Of a DNA stretch of 9,666 nt, positions 1-7,108 are shown in pieces. The translations under genes were made by a program, and so were the position numbers. Under the pieces are notes generated by a model that saw nothing but the letters and a program-made list of their open reading frames with translations, was not told the origin of the DNA and ran no database searches. The stretch is from Pseudanabaena sp. CAN_BIN31 (GTDB lineage: Bacteria; Cyanobacteriota; Cyanobacteriia; Pseudanabaenales; Pseudanabaenaceae), in the NCBI GenBank assembly GCA_026785865.1, contig JAJAZG010000351.1:1-9666 (forward strand), written 5' to 3'. Position 1 is the stretch's first letter, and every line of letters starts with the position of its first letter.

Positions 1-70
1 AAGATAGTTTCAACTGTGTAACTTCAGCTTCAAGTTTTGACAGACGCTCTTCAACCTTAGATGGAGACAT
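1..70 (-). CDS. N-terminal fragment of a small coiled-coil protein (partial, runs off left edge)
   Basis: Reading the minus strand from an ATG at 70-68 gives MSPSKVEERLSKLEAEVTQL and a few more residues before the window ends. The heptad spacing of Leu and Val with many Glu and Lys residues indicates a coiled coil. An AGGA Shine-Dalgarno-like motif lies about 6 bases upstream of the ATG, which supports this start. Short cyanobacterial proteins with a similar VEERLxxLExEVxxL opening are known, some next to toxin-like genes, but only about 23 residues are visible here and the family cannot be named. Its upstream region (71-326) holds no other gene. Confidence 0.5.
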   Translation of the reverse strand, partial: MSPSKVEERLSKLEAEVTQLKLS

Positions 71-326
71 AAGCAATCCTAGAAAAATAGATTTAAAGGT
101 AGATTTTTTTCTGATTATAGCCTAATCAAACAAATTGAGCTAAAGCTGTGCGATCGCTCAATTTTCAATATGTAGCCGTTATTTTGATGGTGATAAGCGA
201 GATCGCGCGTTAGTGAGATTGTATTTTTAGAAATAGCGATCGCCTTTACTGCGCTCATTCAAATAGCGATTTAACTAAAATCTCATACACCAAGCATTTT
301 TTAAACATCATTTAAAGCGATCGCCC
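71..326. other. Intergenic region between the partial gene and the toxin gene
   Basis: AT-rich spacer with three HIP1 octamers (150-157, 236-243, 317-324) and several partial copies such as AGCGAT. The left copy of the 43-bp direct repeat lies at 282-324, right against the toxin stop codon. No convincing ORF is visible. The promoter of the partial gene should lie here, but I see no clear -35/-10 pair. Confidence 0.5.
282..324. repeat. Left copy of a 43-bp direct repeat flanking the toxin-antitoxin pair
   Basis: This segment matches 1002-1044 at an offset of exactly 720 bases, with 4 mismatches in 43. Both copies run from CTCATA through AAGCATTT and ACATCATTTAAA and end in a HIP1 octamer. The left copy stops 3 bases before the toxin stop codon; the right copy lies 50 bases upstream of the antitoxin reading frame. 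The two copies therefore bracket the whole cassette. Confidence 0.8.
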
Positions 327-716
327 TTACCAAAAACGCTGCACTCCATAAGCATCAAACTTTTCATCAATACTAACAATCTGTAAGCCTGTGTCCATAG
401 ACTGAGCAATTAATACGCGATCAAATGGATCTTTATGATGACTGCCAAGAGTGCTGAGAGCATAAATATGGGACAGAGAAAGCGGAAGTAACTCAATTCC
501 ATTACGACTTATCTCATCATTCACTAATTCTGGTAGAGGTATCTTAAATTGAATCTTTCCTAAAGATGACTTAATTTGCATTTCCCAAATACTAACAACA
601 CTTAAAACAGACACAACATTCGGATTTAGTAATAGATCATAAACTCGTGACGATAGCTTTTTGGCATCACTTGTCCACCAAATAAAAACATGAGTATCAA
701 TCAAAACTCTCATCAT
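327..716 (-). CDS. PIN-domain toxin, VapC-like
   Basis: A 129-aa protein of typical length for a single PIN-domain ribonuclease toxin. The expected acidic metal-binding positions are visible: D7 in the opening VLIDTHVFIWW, E45 in SIWEMQIK, D96 and D99 in HHKDPFDRVLIAQ, and D117 in VSIDEKF. The HKDPFDR motif is characteristic of the PIN subgroup that opens with LxDTHxFLWW. PIN toxins are Mg-dependent endoribonucleases that cut RNA, often tRNA or rRNA; the target cannot be read from the sequence. The gene overlaps the upstream antitoxin by 4 bases (ATGA at 716-713), the usual translational coupling. Two ATG codons stand in tandem at the start (716 and 713). No catalytic residue is missing, so the toxin looks intact. 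Confidence 0.9.
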   Translation of the reverse strand: MMRVLIDTHVFIWWTSDAKKLSSRVYDLLLNPNVVSVLSVVSIWEMQIKSSLGKIQFKIPLPELVNDEISRNGIELLPLSLSHIYALSTLGSHHKDPFDRVLIAQSMDTGLQIVSIDEKFDAYGVQRFW

Positions 717-952
717 TTATCATCCCCCAACCAAAACTGATCTGGCAAAGGATCATTAAAATCATCACTTATCCAGATTTGCCCATCATGTAAACCCGCA
801 ACACGCTGAAAGTTTAATTTTTCAGGTGATCGCATAGTTTTATTTTTTGCCGCCCGAATAAAACTAAGTATCTCTTCTAACAAAGGCTTTGGTACTGAAT
901 TCAACTCGCTGACAATTAATTCTATGGTTGTCATTGCTTCAGGATAGTTCAT
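713..952 (-). CDS. Antitoxin of the PIN toxin, DUF2281/VapB-like
   Basis: A small acidic protein of 79 aa, encoded directly upstream of and overlapping the PIN toxin. From residue 7 it reads MTTIELIVSELNSVPKPLLE, the opening common to DUF2281-type cyanobacterial antitoxins, followed by EILSFIRAAKNK and a C-terminal tail rich in Asp, Trp and Phe (ISDDFNDPLPDQFW) that would bind and mask the toxin. The family homology suggests the true start may be Met7 (934), which is also preceded by a GAAG purine stretch, whereas the first ATG (952) has no visible ribosome site. Antitoxins of this kind usually repress their own operon; I see no unambiguous operator upstream. Confidence 0.8.
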   Translation of the reverse strand: MNYPEAMTTIELIVSELNSVPKPLLEEILSFIRAAKNKTMRSPEKLNFQRVAGLHDGQIWISDDFNDPLPDQFWLGDDK

Positions 953-1001
953 ACTAAATATTTATGCCACTATTCTAAAGCAATTGCATCATAGCAATCG
1001 C

Positions 1002-1044
1002 CTCATAAACTAAGCATTTGTTTAACATCATTTAAAGCGATCGC
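1002..1044. repeat. Right copy of the 43-bp direct repeat flanking the toxin-antitoxin pair
   Basis: Matches 282-324 in the same orientation with 4 substitutions and no gaps, ending in the HIP1 octamer at 1037-1044. It lies upstream of the antitoxin start. A CAAATAGCGATTT stretch also occurs near both copies (260-272 and 1059-1071), but on opposite sides of the repeat, so the shared block is not simply one long duplication. Confidence 0.8.
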
Positions 1045-1077
1045 AATTTTACTTCAAACAAATAGCGATTTTATACC

Positions 1078-1111
1078 AATTATCTAAAACTTGGCTACAT
1101 TTCAGATAATT
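1078..1111 (-). terminator. AT-rich hairpin downstream of the first DUF29 gene, possible terminator
   Basis: AATTATCT at 1078-1085 pairs with AGATAATT at 1104-1111; after one mismatch three more A-T pairs follow. The stem is AT-rich and no clean T run follows on the minus strand, so it is a weak terminator candidate. It begins about 37 bases past the DUF29 stop codon. It could equally be part of a dispersed repeat, since it sits beside TATACCAATT, a motif common at palindromic elements in cyanobacteria. Confidence 0.3.
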
Positions 1112-1147
1112 AAGAATAAAATCCAATAGATTTTTGGTAGATTGATA

Positions 1148-1618
1148 TTACATAAAATCCCAAAATTCAATATTTAATATGTCATCGATATTGTGGCTAA
1201 ATTCCCACTTATTTGGGAAATCAATATTTTGATATCCTTGATTTTTTTTCACAATACGTAAAGCAAAGGCAAAAGCTTCTTCAAATAGTTCGTCACTATT
1301 TACATAGTTTTTAAGGCTAGGCGACTGATTCAAAATACCGATTATTTCAAATCGAGTGCGATCAATGGTTGTTTCCCATCCTGCAAAGTCATACTCACTT
1401 TTAACATAGCAACGTTTAAGTAAATATTCAAGAAGTGTAGCTAGTCTTCTCCTTAACTCGCGTCGATCTCTGCCTGCCAAACCTTCCAACTCCTCTATCA
1501 GATTTTCAATATCGAGGTTCTCTAAATTACCACTCTTTAATTGCACAATCGATGTTTCTAACCATAGATTCAAATCTTGGTCATAAAGTGATATTTTTTT
1601 TGCAATTGTTTGAGTCAT
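1148..1618 (-). CDS. DUF29 family protein
   Basis: The reading frame is open from a TTG at 1648, but I prefer the ATG at 1618 (156 aa), because the longer version begins by translating a HIP1 octamer and DUF29 proteins usually open with MTQTI...LYDQDxNLWLE, exactly as from 1618. The family signature is clear: LDIENLIEELEGLAGRDRREL with a following LATLLEYLLKR, then WETTIDRTRFEIIGILNQSP and SLK. DUF29 proteins are all-helical, about 150 aa, present in many copies in cyanobacterial genomes and of unknown function. The gene lies 72 bases downstream of the J-domain gene on the same strand and may be co-transcribed. A second, divergent DUF29 gene is at 8441-8917. Confidence 0.85.
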   Translation of the reverse strand: MTQTIAKKISLYDQDLNLWLETSIVQLKSGNLENLDIENLIEELEGLAGRDRRELRRRLATLLEYLLKRCYVKSEYDFAGWETTIDRTRFEIIGILNQSPSLKNYVNSDELFEEAFAFALRIVKKNQGYQNIDFPNKWEFSHNIDDILNIEFWDFM

Positions 1619-1690
1619 TAAAGTTGTTCCAGCGATCGCATATCTCAACTAATTTTAATCCCAATATTAACTACAGACGATCTCTTGTAA

Positions 1691-2374
1691 TTACCCCTTT
1701 TTAAGATTTTGAACTCTTTCTAAATCGCGCTTAACTTCAAAACCAAGTTCGCGATTCTTAGGATCAGTATTTAATGATTTATTAAGATAAATTTCAGCTT
1801 CGCGCAATTTACCCACCAAAATTAATTCGCTAGCATAACGGTGATAAGTGACAGCTTTCCAATGCATTACTTCAGGAGAACTAGGAAATCTCTCACTCAT
1901 TCCTTCGACAACAGCGATCGCTACAATATATTTTTTTTGCTTGAGTAAATCTTGCACGCGCCGCAACATGTCCAATTTAAGCCTTAGCTCTGGATCGCTA
2001 TTAATTGGATCGACTCGATTATTAACTTGCTTCACCTCAATTTTGATCTTGGTATCAGGTTGAGGTGGTTTGTTTGGAGTAGTTGTTTTTGGAGGTACGG
2101 ACTGCGATCGCGCAGATGTCTCTCCAGAAGTAGTTACAGATACATTTACAGATGTATTTTTAGAAAATAGCTCCTTAGACAAATCTTGCTTATCAGCATT
2201 CTTAAGCATCTCATAAGCCTCTTGCACTATCCGAAATTTATCGATCGCAGCAGGATCATTCTGATTAACATCAGGGTGATACTTACGCGCCAAACGACGA
2301 TAAGCAAGCTTAATGTCCTCTAAAGTGGCATTACGCGGAACCCCTAAGTGTCGGTAACATTCGGATAAGTGCAT
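1691..2374 (-). CDS. J-domain (DnaJ-type) protein with TPR-like C-terminus
   Basis: A 227-aa protein with three parts. Residues 5-62 are a J domain with the essential HPD tripeptide at 33-35 (RKYHPDVN) and the helix IV segment KFRIVQEAYEML; this would stimulate the ATPase of a DnaK/Hsp70 partner. Residues about 70-115 are a Ser/Thr/Pro/Lys-rich, probably disordered linker. Residues about 125-225 form helices that resemble tetratricopeptide repeats (VAIAVVEGMSERFPSSPEV, then LREAEIYLNKSLNTDPKN), probably a client- or partner-binding module. It lacks the Gly/Phe region, the zinc-finger cysteines and the C-terminal beta domains of true DnaJ, so it is a specialised type III J protein and not the main chaperone. 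No strong ribosome site precedes the ATG. Cyanobacteria carry several such J proteins; the client is unknown. Confidence 0.88.
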   Translation of the reverse strand: MHLSECYRHLGVPRNATLEDIKLAYRRLARKYHPDVNQNDPAAIDKFRIVQEAYEMLKNADKQDLSKELFSKNTSVNVSVTTSGETSARSQSVPPKTTTPNKPPQPDTKIKIEVKQVNNRVDPINSDPELRLKLDMLRRVQDLLKQKKYIVAIAVVEGMSERFPSSPEVMHWKAVTYHRYASELILVGKLREAEIYLNKSLNTDPKNRELGFEVKRDLERVQNLKKG

Positions 2375-2449
2375 GAAGTGAAATTTGACTATAAGGAGTC
2401 GATAATAATGCTAACAGGATGCAAATAAAGTCTTGATCGGAATTTGTAG

Positions 2450-2617
2450 CTATTCTGTTTTTTTGCGAATTGAGTATTTGCCTTTAGTCGTAATTGGCGA
2501 ATTATTATTTGCCTCGACAAGCTTGATGTACTTATCCAAAGATTCCTCTTTAGTCGCATGTTCAGAAATAACATGTACTTTACGACTGCCAGATAATTCG
2601 AGGATAACTTGATGCAT
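2450..2617 (-). CDS. Small hypothetical protein, 55 aa
   Basis: An ATG at 2617 opens a 55-codon frame starting MHQVILELSGSRKVHVISEH and ending YSIRKKTE, with a TAG at 2452-2450. The product is hydrophilic and basic at its C-terminus; a beta-beta-helix outline is plausible (VILEL, KVHVIS, then KEESLDKYIKLVEANNN). An overlapping 61-codon frame at 2389-2574 looks worse as a protein. The gene lies between the typA terminator and the J-domain gene, on the same strand as both, so it may head the small run that continues into the J-domain gene. I do not recognise the family. The sequence has protein-like composition and a sensible start, but it is short and could be spurious. Confidence 0.5.
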   Translation of the reverse strand: MHQVILELSGSRKVHVISEHATKEESLDKYIKLVEANNNSPITTKGKYSIRKKTE

Positions 2618-2678
2618 AAATAAATGCCTAGGTAATATCCTTAAAAGTGTAAAAAATAGTTTAGCAAATATAAACTCA

Positions 2679-2715
2679 TAAAGTAAAAGGGGCGCATTGC
2701 GCCCCTTTTACTTTA
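2679..2715 (-). terminator. Rho-independent terminator of typA
   Basis: A 17-bp perfect stem (2679-2695 pairing with 2699-2715) with a 3-base ATT loop, starting 16 bases past the typA stop codon. The core is GGGGCGC/GCGCCCC flanked by A- and T-rich arms, so the transcript reads GCGCCCC followed by TTTTACTTTA. The symmetry would let it stop transcription from either side. Confidence 0.85.
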
Positions 2716-2731
2716 CCTAACTTGCTAGAGC

Positions 2732-4525
2732 TTAGTGCTTCGCAAATTTCTTAGTCAGCTTGCGTAAACGAATTGACGCTGGAGTGACCTCAAGAATTTC
2801 ATCAGGTCCGATATATTCAAGCGCACGTTCGAGGCTCATCTCGATCGGTGCTTGCAACTGCACGATGTCATCAGCACCAGCCGCCCGCATGTTCGTAAGC
2901 TGCTTGCTCTTACATACGTTCAAGTCCATGTCTTGAGGACGATTATTTTCGCCAATAATCATGCCCTTATAAACCTTAGTACCTGGTTTAATAAAGAACA
3001 CGCCACGATCTTCAGCATTCTTCAAGGAGAACTCAGTTGCTGTACCTTCTTCAAAGGAGATCAACACGCCATTACGACGGGCGCTAATTTCGCCAGCTGA
3101 AGGACGGTAATCGAGGAAACTGTGGTTCATGATGCCAGCGCCACGGGTTGCTCGCATGAAGTCACCACGGAAGCCGATCAGTCCGCGTGCAGGAACAACG
3201 AATTCGAGCTGAGAGCGACCACTACTCGACATTTGCATATCGACCATTTCGGCACGACGTTGACCGAGACGTTCGATACAGCCACCGACAGATTCTTCAG
3301 GCACATCAAGAACGAGACATTCGTATGGTTCGCACTGTTTACCATTTAGTTCACGGTAAATAACTTGAGGCTGCGTAACTTGGAATTCGTAACCTTCGCG
3401 GCGCATGGTTTCGATCAAAATACCCAAGTGCAATTCACCACGACCTGCTACGGCAAAGCGATCGGGGAATTCAGGGTTTTCTTTAACACGCAGCGCTACA
3501 TTAGTTTCGAGTTCGCGCATTAGGCGATCGCGTACTTGGCGAGTAGTAACTAACTTGCCTTCTTGACCAACAAAGGGCGAATCGTTAACGCAGAAAGTCA
3601 TCTGCAAAGTCGGTTCATCCACCTTGATCATTGGCAAAGCCGAAGGCTCGTTGGGGCAGGTGATGGTTTCGCCGATGTTGGCAGTTGCAAAGCCTGAAAC
3701 AGCAACGATGTTACCTGCGGAAGAGGTTTGAAGCTCAACGCGCTTAAGTCCATCAAAGCCTAAAAGTTTAGTGATTTTACCTTTAGTGATTGTGCCATCT
3801 TCAGAAATTAGCGCCGCTTGTTGTCCAGAAGTAATCGTGCCGTTGTGGATTTTACCAATTACGATCCGACCCAAATAATCGGAATAGTCAAGGGTAGTAA
3901 CTTGCAATTGCAAAGGTTTTTCAGGATCGCCAACAGGTGGGGAAACATGATGCAGTACCGCCTCAAACAAAGGCTTCATATCAACGCTTGGGTCTTCTAA
4001 TTTGTCTTTAGCAAAACCACCCATGCCTGAAGCGAATAGATATGGGAAATCGCATTGGTCATCATCTGCGCCAAGTTCGAGGAAGAGGTCAAGAACTTTG
4101 CTAACAGCAATATGGGGATCGGCAAATTCGCGATCAATTTTATTGATTACGACCATTGGGCGTAAGCCTTTTTCTAGCGCTTTTTTTAACACAAAGCGAG
4201 TTTGAGGCATTGGTCCTTCGTTGGCATCAACGATGAGCAAACATCCTTCGACCATGCCTAGCACGCGCTCAACTTCGCCACCAAAGTCGGCGTGTCCTGG
4301 GGTGTCAACGATGTTGATCAGCGTATCTTTGTATTTGACCGCCGTATTTTTTGAAAGGATGGTAATACCGCGCTCACGCTCTAGGTCGTTAGAGTCCATC
4401 ACGCATTCGACGAGGGCTTCGCCTTCACGAAAAGCGCCAGACTGCCTGAGGAGTGCGTCAACTAAAGTGGTTTTGCCGTGATCGACGTGGGCGATGATGG
4501 CGACGTTACGGATGGGAAGAGACAT
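2732..4525 (-). CDS. typA: Translational GTPase TypA/BipA
   Basis: A 597-aa protein, close to the usual length of about 600 aa. All GTPase motifs are intact: G1 AHVDHGKTT at residues 12-20, the switch I RERGITI near 50-56, G3 DTPGHADF at 74-81 and G4 NKID at 128-131. After the G domain come an EF-Tu-like beta barrel (about 200-300), EF-G-like domains III and V (AGRGELHLGILIETMRREG is a typical stretch), and the TypA-specific C-terminal domain (RGLIGFRGDF, then the VCKSKQLTNMRAAG segment). TypA binds the ribosome in a GTP-dependent manner and is linked to stress and cold tolerance and to 50S assembly; in cyanobacteria and plants it is implicated in stress adaptation. It appears monocistronic, with its own terminator downstream and the rseP terminator upstream. 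Confidence 0.97.
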   Translation of the reverse strand: MSLPIRNVAIIAHVDHGKTTLVDALLRQSGAFREGEALVECVMDSNDLERERGITILSKNTAVKYKDTLINIVDTPGHADFGGEVERVLGMVEGCLLIVDANEGPMPQTRFVLKKALEKGLRPMVVINKIDREFADPHIAVSKVLDLFLELGADDDQCDFPYLFASGMGGFAKDKLEDPSVDMKPLFEAVLHHVSPPVGDPEKPLQLQVTTLDYSDYLGRIVIGKIHNGTITSGQQAALISEDGTITKGKITKLLGFDGLKRVELQTSSAGNIVAVSGFATANIGETITCPNEPSALPMIKVDEPTLQMTFCVNDSPFVGQEGKLVTTRQVRDRLMRELETNVALRVKENPEFPDRFAVAGRGELHLGILIETMRREGYEFQVTQPQVIYRELNGKQCEPYECLVLDVPEESVGGCIERLGQRRAEMVDMQMSSSGRSQLEFVVPARGLIGFRGDFMRATRGAGIMNHSFLDYRPSAGEISARRNGVLISFEEGTATEFSLKNAEDRGVFFIKPGTKVYKGMIIGENNRPQDMDLNVCKSKQLTNMRAAGADDIVQLQAPIEMSLERALEYIGPDEILEVTPASIRLRKLTKKFAKH

Positions 4526-4609
4526 GGGTGATGTATCGAGTTGATCGAAAAACTTATTATTTCTTTATCTATTATGCTTGAATTTGACAAAAAACTTTTT
4601 CATTTATCT

Positions 4610-4648
4610 TCAAAAAAGAAAGAACGCAAAGCGTCCTTTCTTTTTTGA
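4610..4648 (-). terminator. Rho-independent terminator of rseP
   Basis: An imperfect 18-bp stem (4610-4627 with 4631-4648, one mismatch) closed by a 3-base AAA loop, beginning 4 bases after the rseP stop codon. The inner stem is ACGC/GCGT and the outer stem is a run of A and G against T and C, giving the RNA a T-rich 3' flank (CTTTCTTTTTTG). It separates rseP from typA, so the two are probably transcribed independently. Confidence 0.85.
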
Positions 4649-4652
4649 GGTT

Positions 4653-5741
4653 TTAAAGAGGACTTAATCCACTTTGCTGGAGCAAGTTAAATGAATCTTT
4701 GAAAATCATCACTACACCTAAACCGAGGAGAATTACCAAACCACCTTGCATGACATTATTTTGTAAATCTTCAGGCAAGGGTTTGCCGCCGCGCAAAGCT
4801 TCGATCGCTAAAAATACTAGTTGACCGCCATCGAGCGCAGGCAAAGGCAAAATATTCACGATCGCTAAATTAATGCTAATAATCGCCGTAAAGTCGAATA
4901 GCGCCGCCGCATCAGACTTAACTAATTCTGAACCCATCGCCACGATCGCTACGGGTCCAGATAATTGACCCGCTGTATTTTTAAAATTAGTAGCAAGTTG
5001 CTTCAAACCTTGGACAGTCATCACCACTAAGCGCTCAAAACTTTGAGTGGCGCTGTCAAAAGCTTCGGCTAAGTTATGCACAGCACGGCGATGAGGCTTG
5101 CCTGTGAAATCTAGTCTTACGCCAATTCTGCCTTTTCCAGATTCGCCATCAGGCAAAATTGGTAATTGAAGCGATCGCCCATTGCGATCGACGACTAGCT
5201 CGACTGATTGGTTGGGGCTTTTAGAAATCAAAGTTTGAAAGCGATCAAGTGTCGTCAGCCCAGTATCAAATTTAATACCGTTAGCTGACAAGACGATATC
5301 GCCAGCTTGCAAACCTGCCACCGCAGCAGGAGAATTTTGATCAAGTATTGTCGTGATTTTTACGCCTGCTTGATCGACCGTACCAATGCCGACACTTAAA
5401 GTCATTACTAATAAGACTAAGTAAGCAAATACAAAATTGGCAATCACACCTGCACTAATCACGATCGCCCGATCAATAATCGGACGATTTTTCATCAAAT
5501 TTGGATCATTAGCAGGAATATCGCTCTCTTCATCATCATCAGGGAATCCCACATAGCCACCGAGTGGGATTGCTCGCAATGCGTATTCTGTCTCCTTGCC
5601 CTGATATTTCCACAACACAGGACCAAACCCAATCGAAAATCGATTGACGTGAATGCCCTGTATACGAGCAGCCATAAAGTGACCAAGTTCGTGAACCAAA
5701 ATTAGAATCGCCAGAACAGCGATCGCGGGCAGGGCAGACAT
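4653..5741 (-). CDS. rseP: RseP-family site-2 intramembrane zinc metalloprotease
   Basis: A 362-aa membrane protein with the site-2 protease hallmarks: the zinc-binding HELGH at residues 17-21 inside the first membrane segment, and the third ligand in LPALDGG (LDG at 303-305) near the last but one membrane segment. A second membrane segment covers about 92-116 and a fourth about 333-351. One PDZ domain lies between (about 127-205, with GLQAGDIVLSANG). E. coli RseP is longer (about 450 aa) and has two PDZ domains; one PDZ and about 360 aa is normal for cyanobacteria and Gram-positives. The enzyme cuts transmembrane anchors, for example of anti-sigma factors, after a first periplasmic cut; the substrate here is unknown. 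A purine-rich GAGTAAAG lies before the ATG. It appears to be a single-gene unit. Confidence 0.95.
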   Translation of the reverse strand: MSALPAIAVLAILILVHELGHFMAARIQGIHVNRFSIGFGPVLWKYQGKETEYALRAIPLGGYVGFPDDDEESDIPANDPNLMKNRPIIDRAIVISAGVIANFVFAYLVLLVMTLSVGIGTVDQAGVKITTILDQNSPAAVAGLQAGDIVLSANGIKFDTGLTTLDRFQTLISKSPNQSVELVVDRNGRSLQLPILPDGESGKGRIGVRLDFTGKPHRRAVHNLAEAFDSATQSFERLVVMTVQGLKQLATNFKNTAGQLSGPVAIVAMGSELVKSDAAALFDFTAIISINLAIVNILPLPALDGGQLVFLAIEALRGGKPLPEDLQNNVMQGGLVILLGLGVVMIFKDSFNLLQQSGLSPL

Positions 5742-6016
5742 AAGCTTTACTCTAAAAATTTAGAATTTTAATATTGTATGCAATCCCTAAAGGTTGCTTA
5801 GTTTGCGATCGTAGCACAACGAAAATATCAAATACCTGCCAAAGCCTTTCCTACGCGATCTAGACTAAAAGTTGCAAGACTCTATACAAGCTAGTACTTT
5901 CTGATTTTTTGATTACGAATATTACAAAAAACCTATGTTAAGATTAATGTATATAGGCTATGAATCATTGCGATTTTTTAAGTTTTGTTAACCAACTATT
6001 TAACCAATGCACTTAA
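5742..6016. promoter_or_regulatory. Divergent intergenic region between rseP and the DoxX gene
   Basis: This 275-base spacer separates two divergently transcribed genes, so it must hold both promoters. A TACAAT hexamer at 5778-5773 on the minus strand, about 32 bases upstream of the rseP ATG, is a possible -10 box. On the plus strand the stretch 5910-5965 is AT-rich with several partial -10 look-alikes but no clear -35/-10 pair. No ORF, tRNA or repeat is visible. Confidence 0.35.
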
Positions 6017-6541
6017 ATGAATAATACAACTTCCACCCCATTATCAATCGTCCGCACAGTCCTTGGCTCAGATTCTGTTTCATCTTCCCTAACCCAAGCA
6101 TCTCTTCTTTTGCTCAGGGTTATTCTTGGGACGATGATGATCCATAACGGGCTTGATAAATTAGCGGATATCCCCGGTTTTGCTGAAGCCTACGTTGAAG
6201 TGATCGGCTTACCTTTCCCTATTTTCTTTGCTTACTGCGCGGCGCTTACTGAAGTAGTTGCCTCGCCTCTGTTAATTTTAGGATTTTTGACTAGACCCGC
6301 AGCCCTAGGACTGTTTTCGACGATGCTGGTTGCAAATTATCACCATATTTTGGTTGGTGGCTTTTCAATCCCTTCGATCGAATTATCTTCTATCTATGCT
6401 GCTTCCTTTGCATTTTTTGTGGTTTATGGTGGCGGTAAATATGCGATCGACGCGTTGATTGTTAATGCGGTAACCAAAAATTCCTCAGTTTCTACGGTTG
6501 AGGTCGCAGAATCATCTGTGAAACTTACCCTAACTAAGTAA
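6017..6541 (+). CDS. DoxX family integral membrane protein
   Basis: A 174-aa protein with four predicted membrane segments at about residues 29-46, 66-90, 93-108 and 122-140, the usual four-helix DoxX fold. Family landmarks are LLLRVILGTMMIHNGLDKLA in the first helix, followed by a GLP turn, and the LTEVVASPLLILGFLTRPAAL segment joining helices 2 and 3. DoxX proteins are named after a subunit of an archaeal terminal quinol oxidase, but most bacterial members have no known enzymatic role; some are tied to membrane redox or thiol stress responses. The first 25 and last 25 residues are hydrophilic and Ser/Thr-rich and lie outside the domain. The gene stands alone, divergent from rseP, and no terminator hairpin is obvious directly after it. 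Confidence 0.88.
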   Translation: MNNTTSTPLSIVRTVLGSDSVSSSLTQASLLLLRVILGTMMIHNGLDKLADIPGFAEAYVEVIGLPFPIFFAYCAALTEVVASPLLILGFLTRPAALGLFSTMLVANYHHILVGGFSIPSIELSSIYAASFAFFVVYGGGKYAIDALIVNAVTKNSSVSTVEVAESSVKLTLTK

Positions 6542-6755
6542 ATTTTCACCATTGATCGTAAGTTTTGGCTGCACTGGCTTAAATATTTTCAAGATAAGCA
6601 AATAATTGAAGATGACTACGCTAGAATATGTGAGGATGAGTATTTCTAGATCGCATGTTTGTTTTCAGTATTGACAGTCGTCTTCTGTTTCATCATGACA
6701 GGCTTCTTTCCGAAATCTCTATCTCTACACATATCTGATTGTTGAAGCAAGTATT
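6542..6755 (+). promoter_or_regulatory. Long 5' region of the RNA-binding protein gene
   Basis: A 214-base gap upstream of the RRM gene contains no convincing ORF. A TTGACA hexamer occurs near 6672 but lacks a matching -10 box at the right distance. Cyanobacterial rbp genes are known for long leaders involved in cold regulation; whether this one has such a leader cannot be decided here. A purine-rich GAAG lies about 10 bases before the start codon. Confidence 0.3.
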
Positions 6756-7103
6756 ATGTCTATTTATGTTGGTAACCTCTCTTATGATGTTGCAGAAGAT
6801 GATTTGAAAGCTGTATTTGCAGAATATGGCAAAATAACTCGTGTTCATCTGCCCATTGATCGTGAGTCAGGTCGCCCACGCGGTTTCGCTTTCGTCGAAA
6901 TGGCTGATGAAAAAGAAGAAGATGCCGCAATCGAAGCACTAGACGAAGCCGAATGGATGGGTCGCAATCTCAAGGTGAATAAGGCTAAGCCCCGCGAAAG
7001 CTCTGATTCGTTTGGGGGAGGCGGCGGCGGTCGTGGTGGCTACAAAGGCGGCGGCGGCGGCGGCGGTCGTCCCTCTGGCGGCGGCGGTCGTGACCGCTAC
7101 TAA
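6756..7103 (+). CDS. Single-RRM glycine-rich RNA-binding protein (cyanobacterial Rbp type)
   Basis: A 115-aa protein with one RNA-recognition motif at about residues 2-79 and a glycine-rich tail at about 86-113. RNP2 is IYVGNL at 3-8 and RNP1 is RGFAFVEM at 42-49; the aromatic residues that stack on RNA (Y4, F44, F46) are all present. The tail is made of glycine runs interrupted by Arg, Tyr and Lys, ending in GRDRY, as in cold-induced Rbp proteins and in plant glycine-rich RNA-binding proteins. Members with a tail are typically cold-induced and bind mRNA; some cyanobacterial Rbps act in mRNA localisation near thylakoids, but which paralogue this is cannot be read from sequence. The tail is coded almost only by GGC/GGT/GGG, giving a local GC peak unlike the rest of the window. 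The gene ends against a two-way terminator. Confidence 0.95.
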   Translation: MSIYVGNLSYDVAEDDLKAVFAEYGKITRVHLPIDRESGRPRGFAFVEMADEKEEDAAIEALDEAEWMGRNLKVNKAKPRESSDSFGGGGGGRGGYKGGGGGGGRPSGGGGRDRY

Positions 7104-7108
7104 GTAAA

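Noticed and set aside
1848..2063. Plus-strand 71-codon ORF
   Set aside because: Antisense shadow of the J-domain gene.
2395..2428. Plus-strand AAGGAG followed by ATG near 2408
   Set aside because: The frame ends after six codons and lies in a minus-strand gene run; a chance ribosome-site match.
2389..2574. Minus-strand 61-codon ORF
   Set aside because: It overlaps the better 55-codon frame at 2450-2617 in another frame and has an unlikely composition.
2852..4481. Five plus-strand ORFs of 60 to 86 codons
   Set aside because: All lie antisense within typA, whose protein is conserved and intact.
5495..5686. Minus-strand 63-codon ORF
   Set aside because: It lies inside rseP in a different frame and has no ribosome site or recognisable motif.
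6668..6700. Promoter based on TTGACA upstream of the RRM gene
   Set aside because: The hexamer is perfect, but no acceptable -10 box lies 16 to 18 bases downstream.
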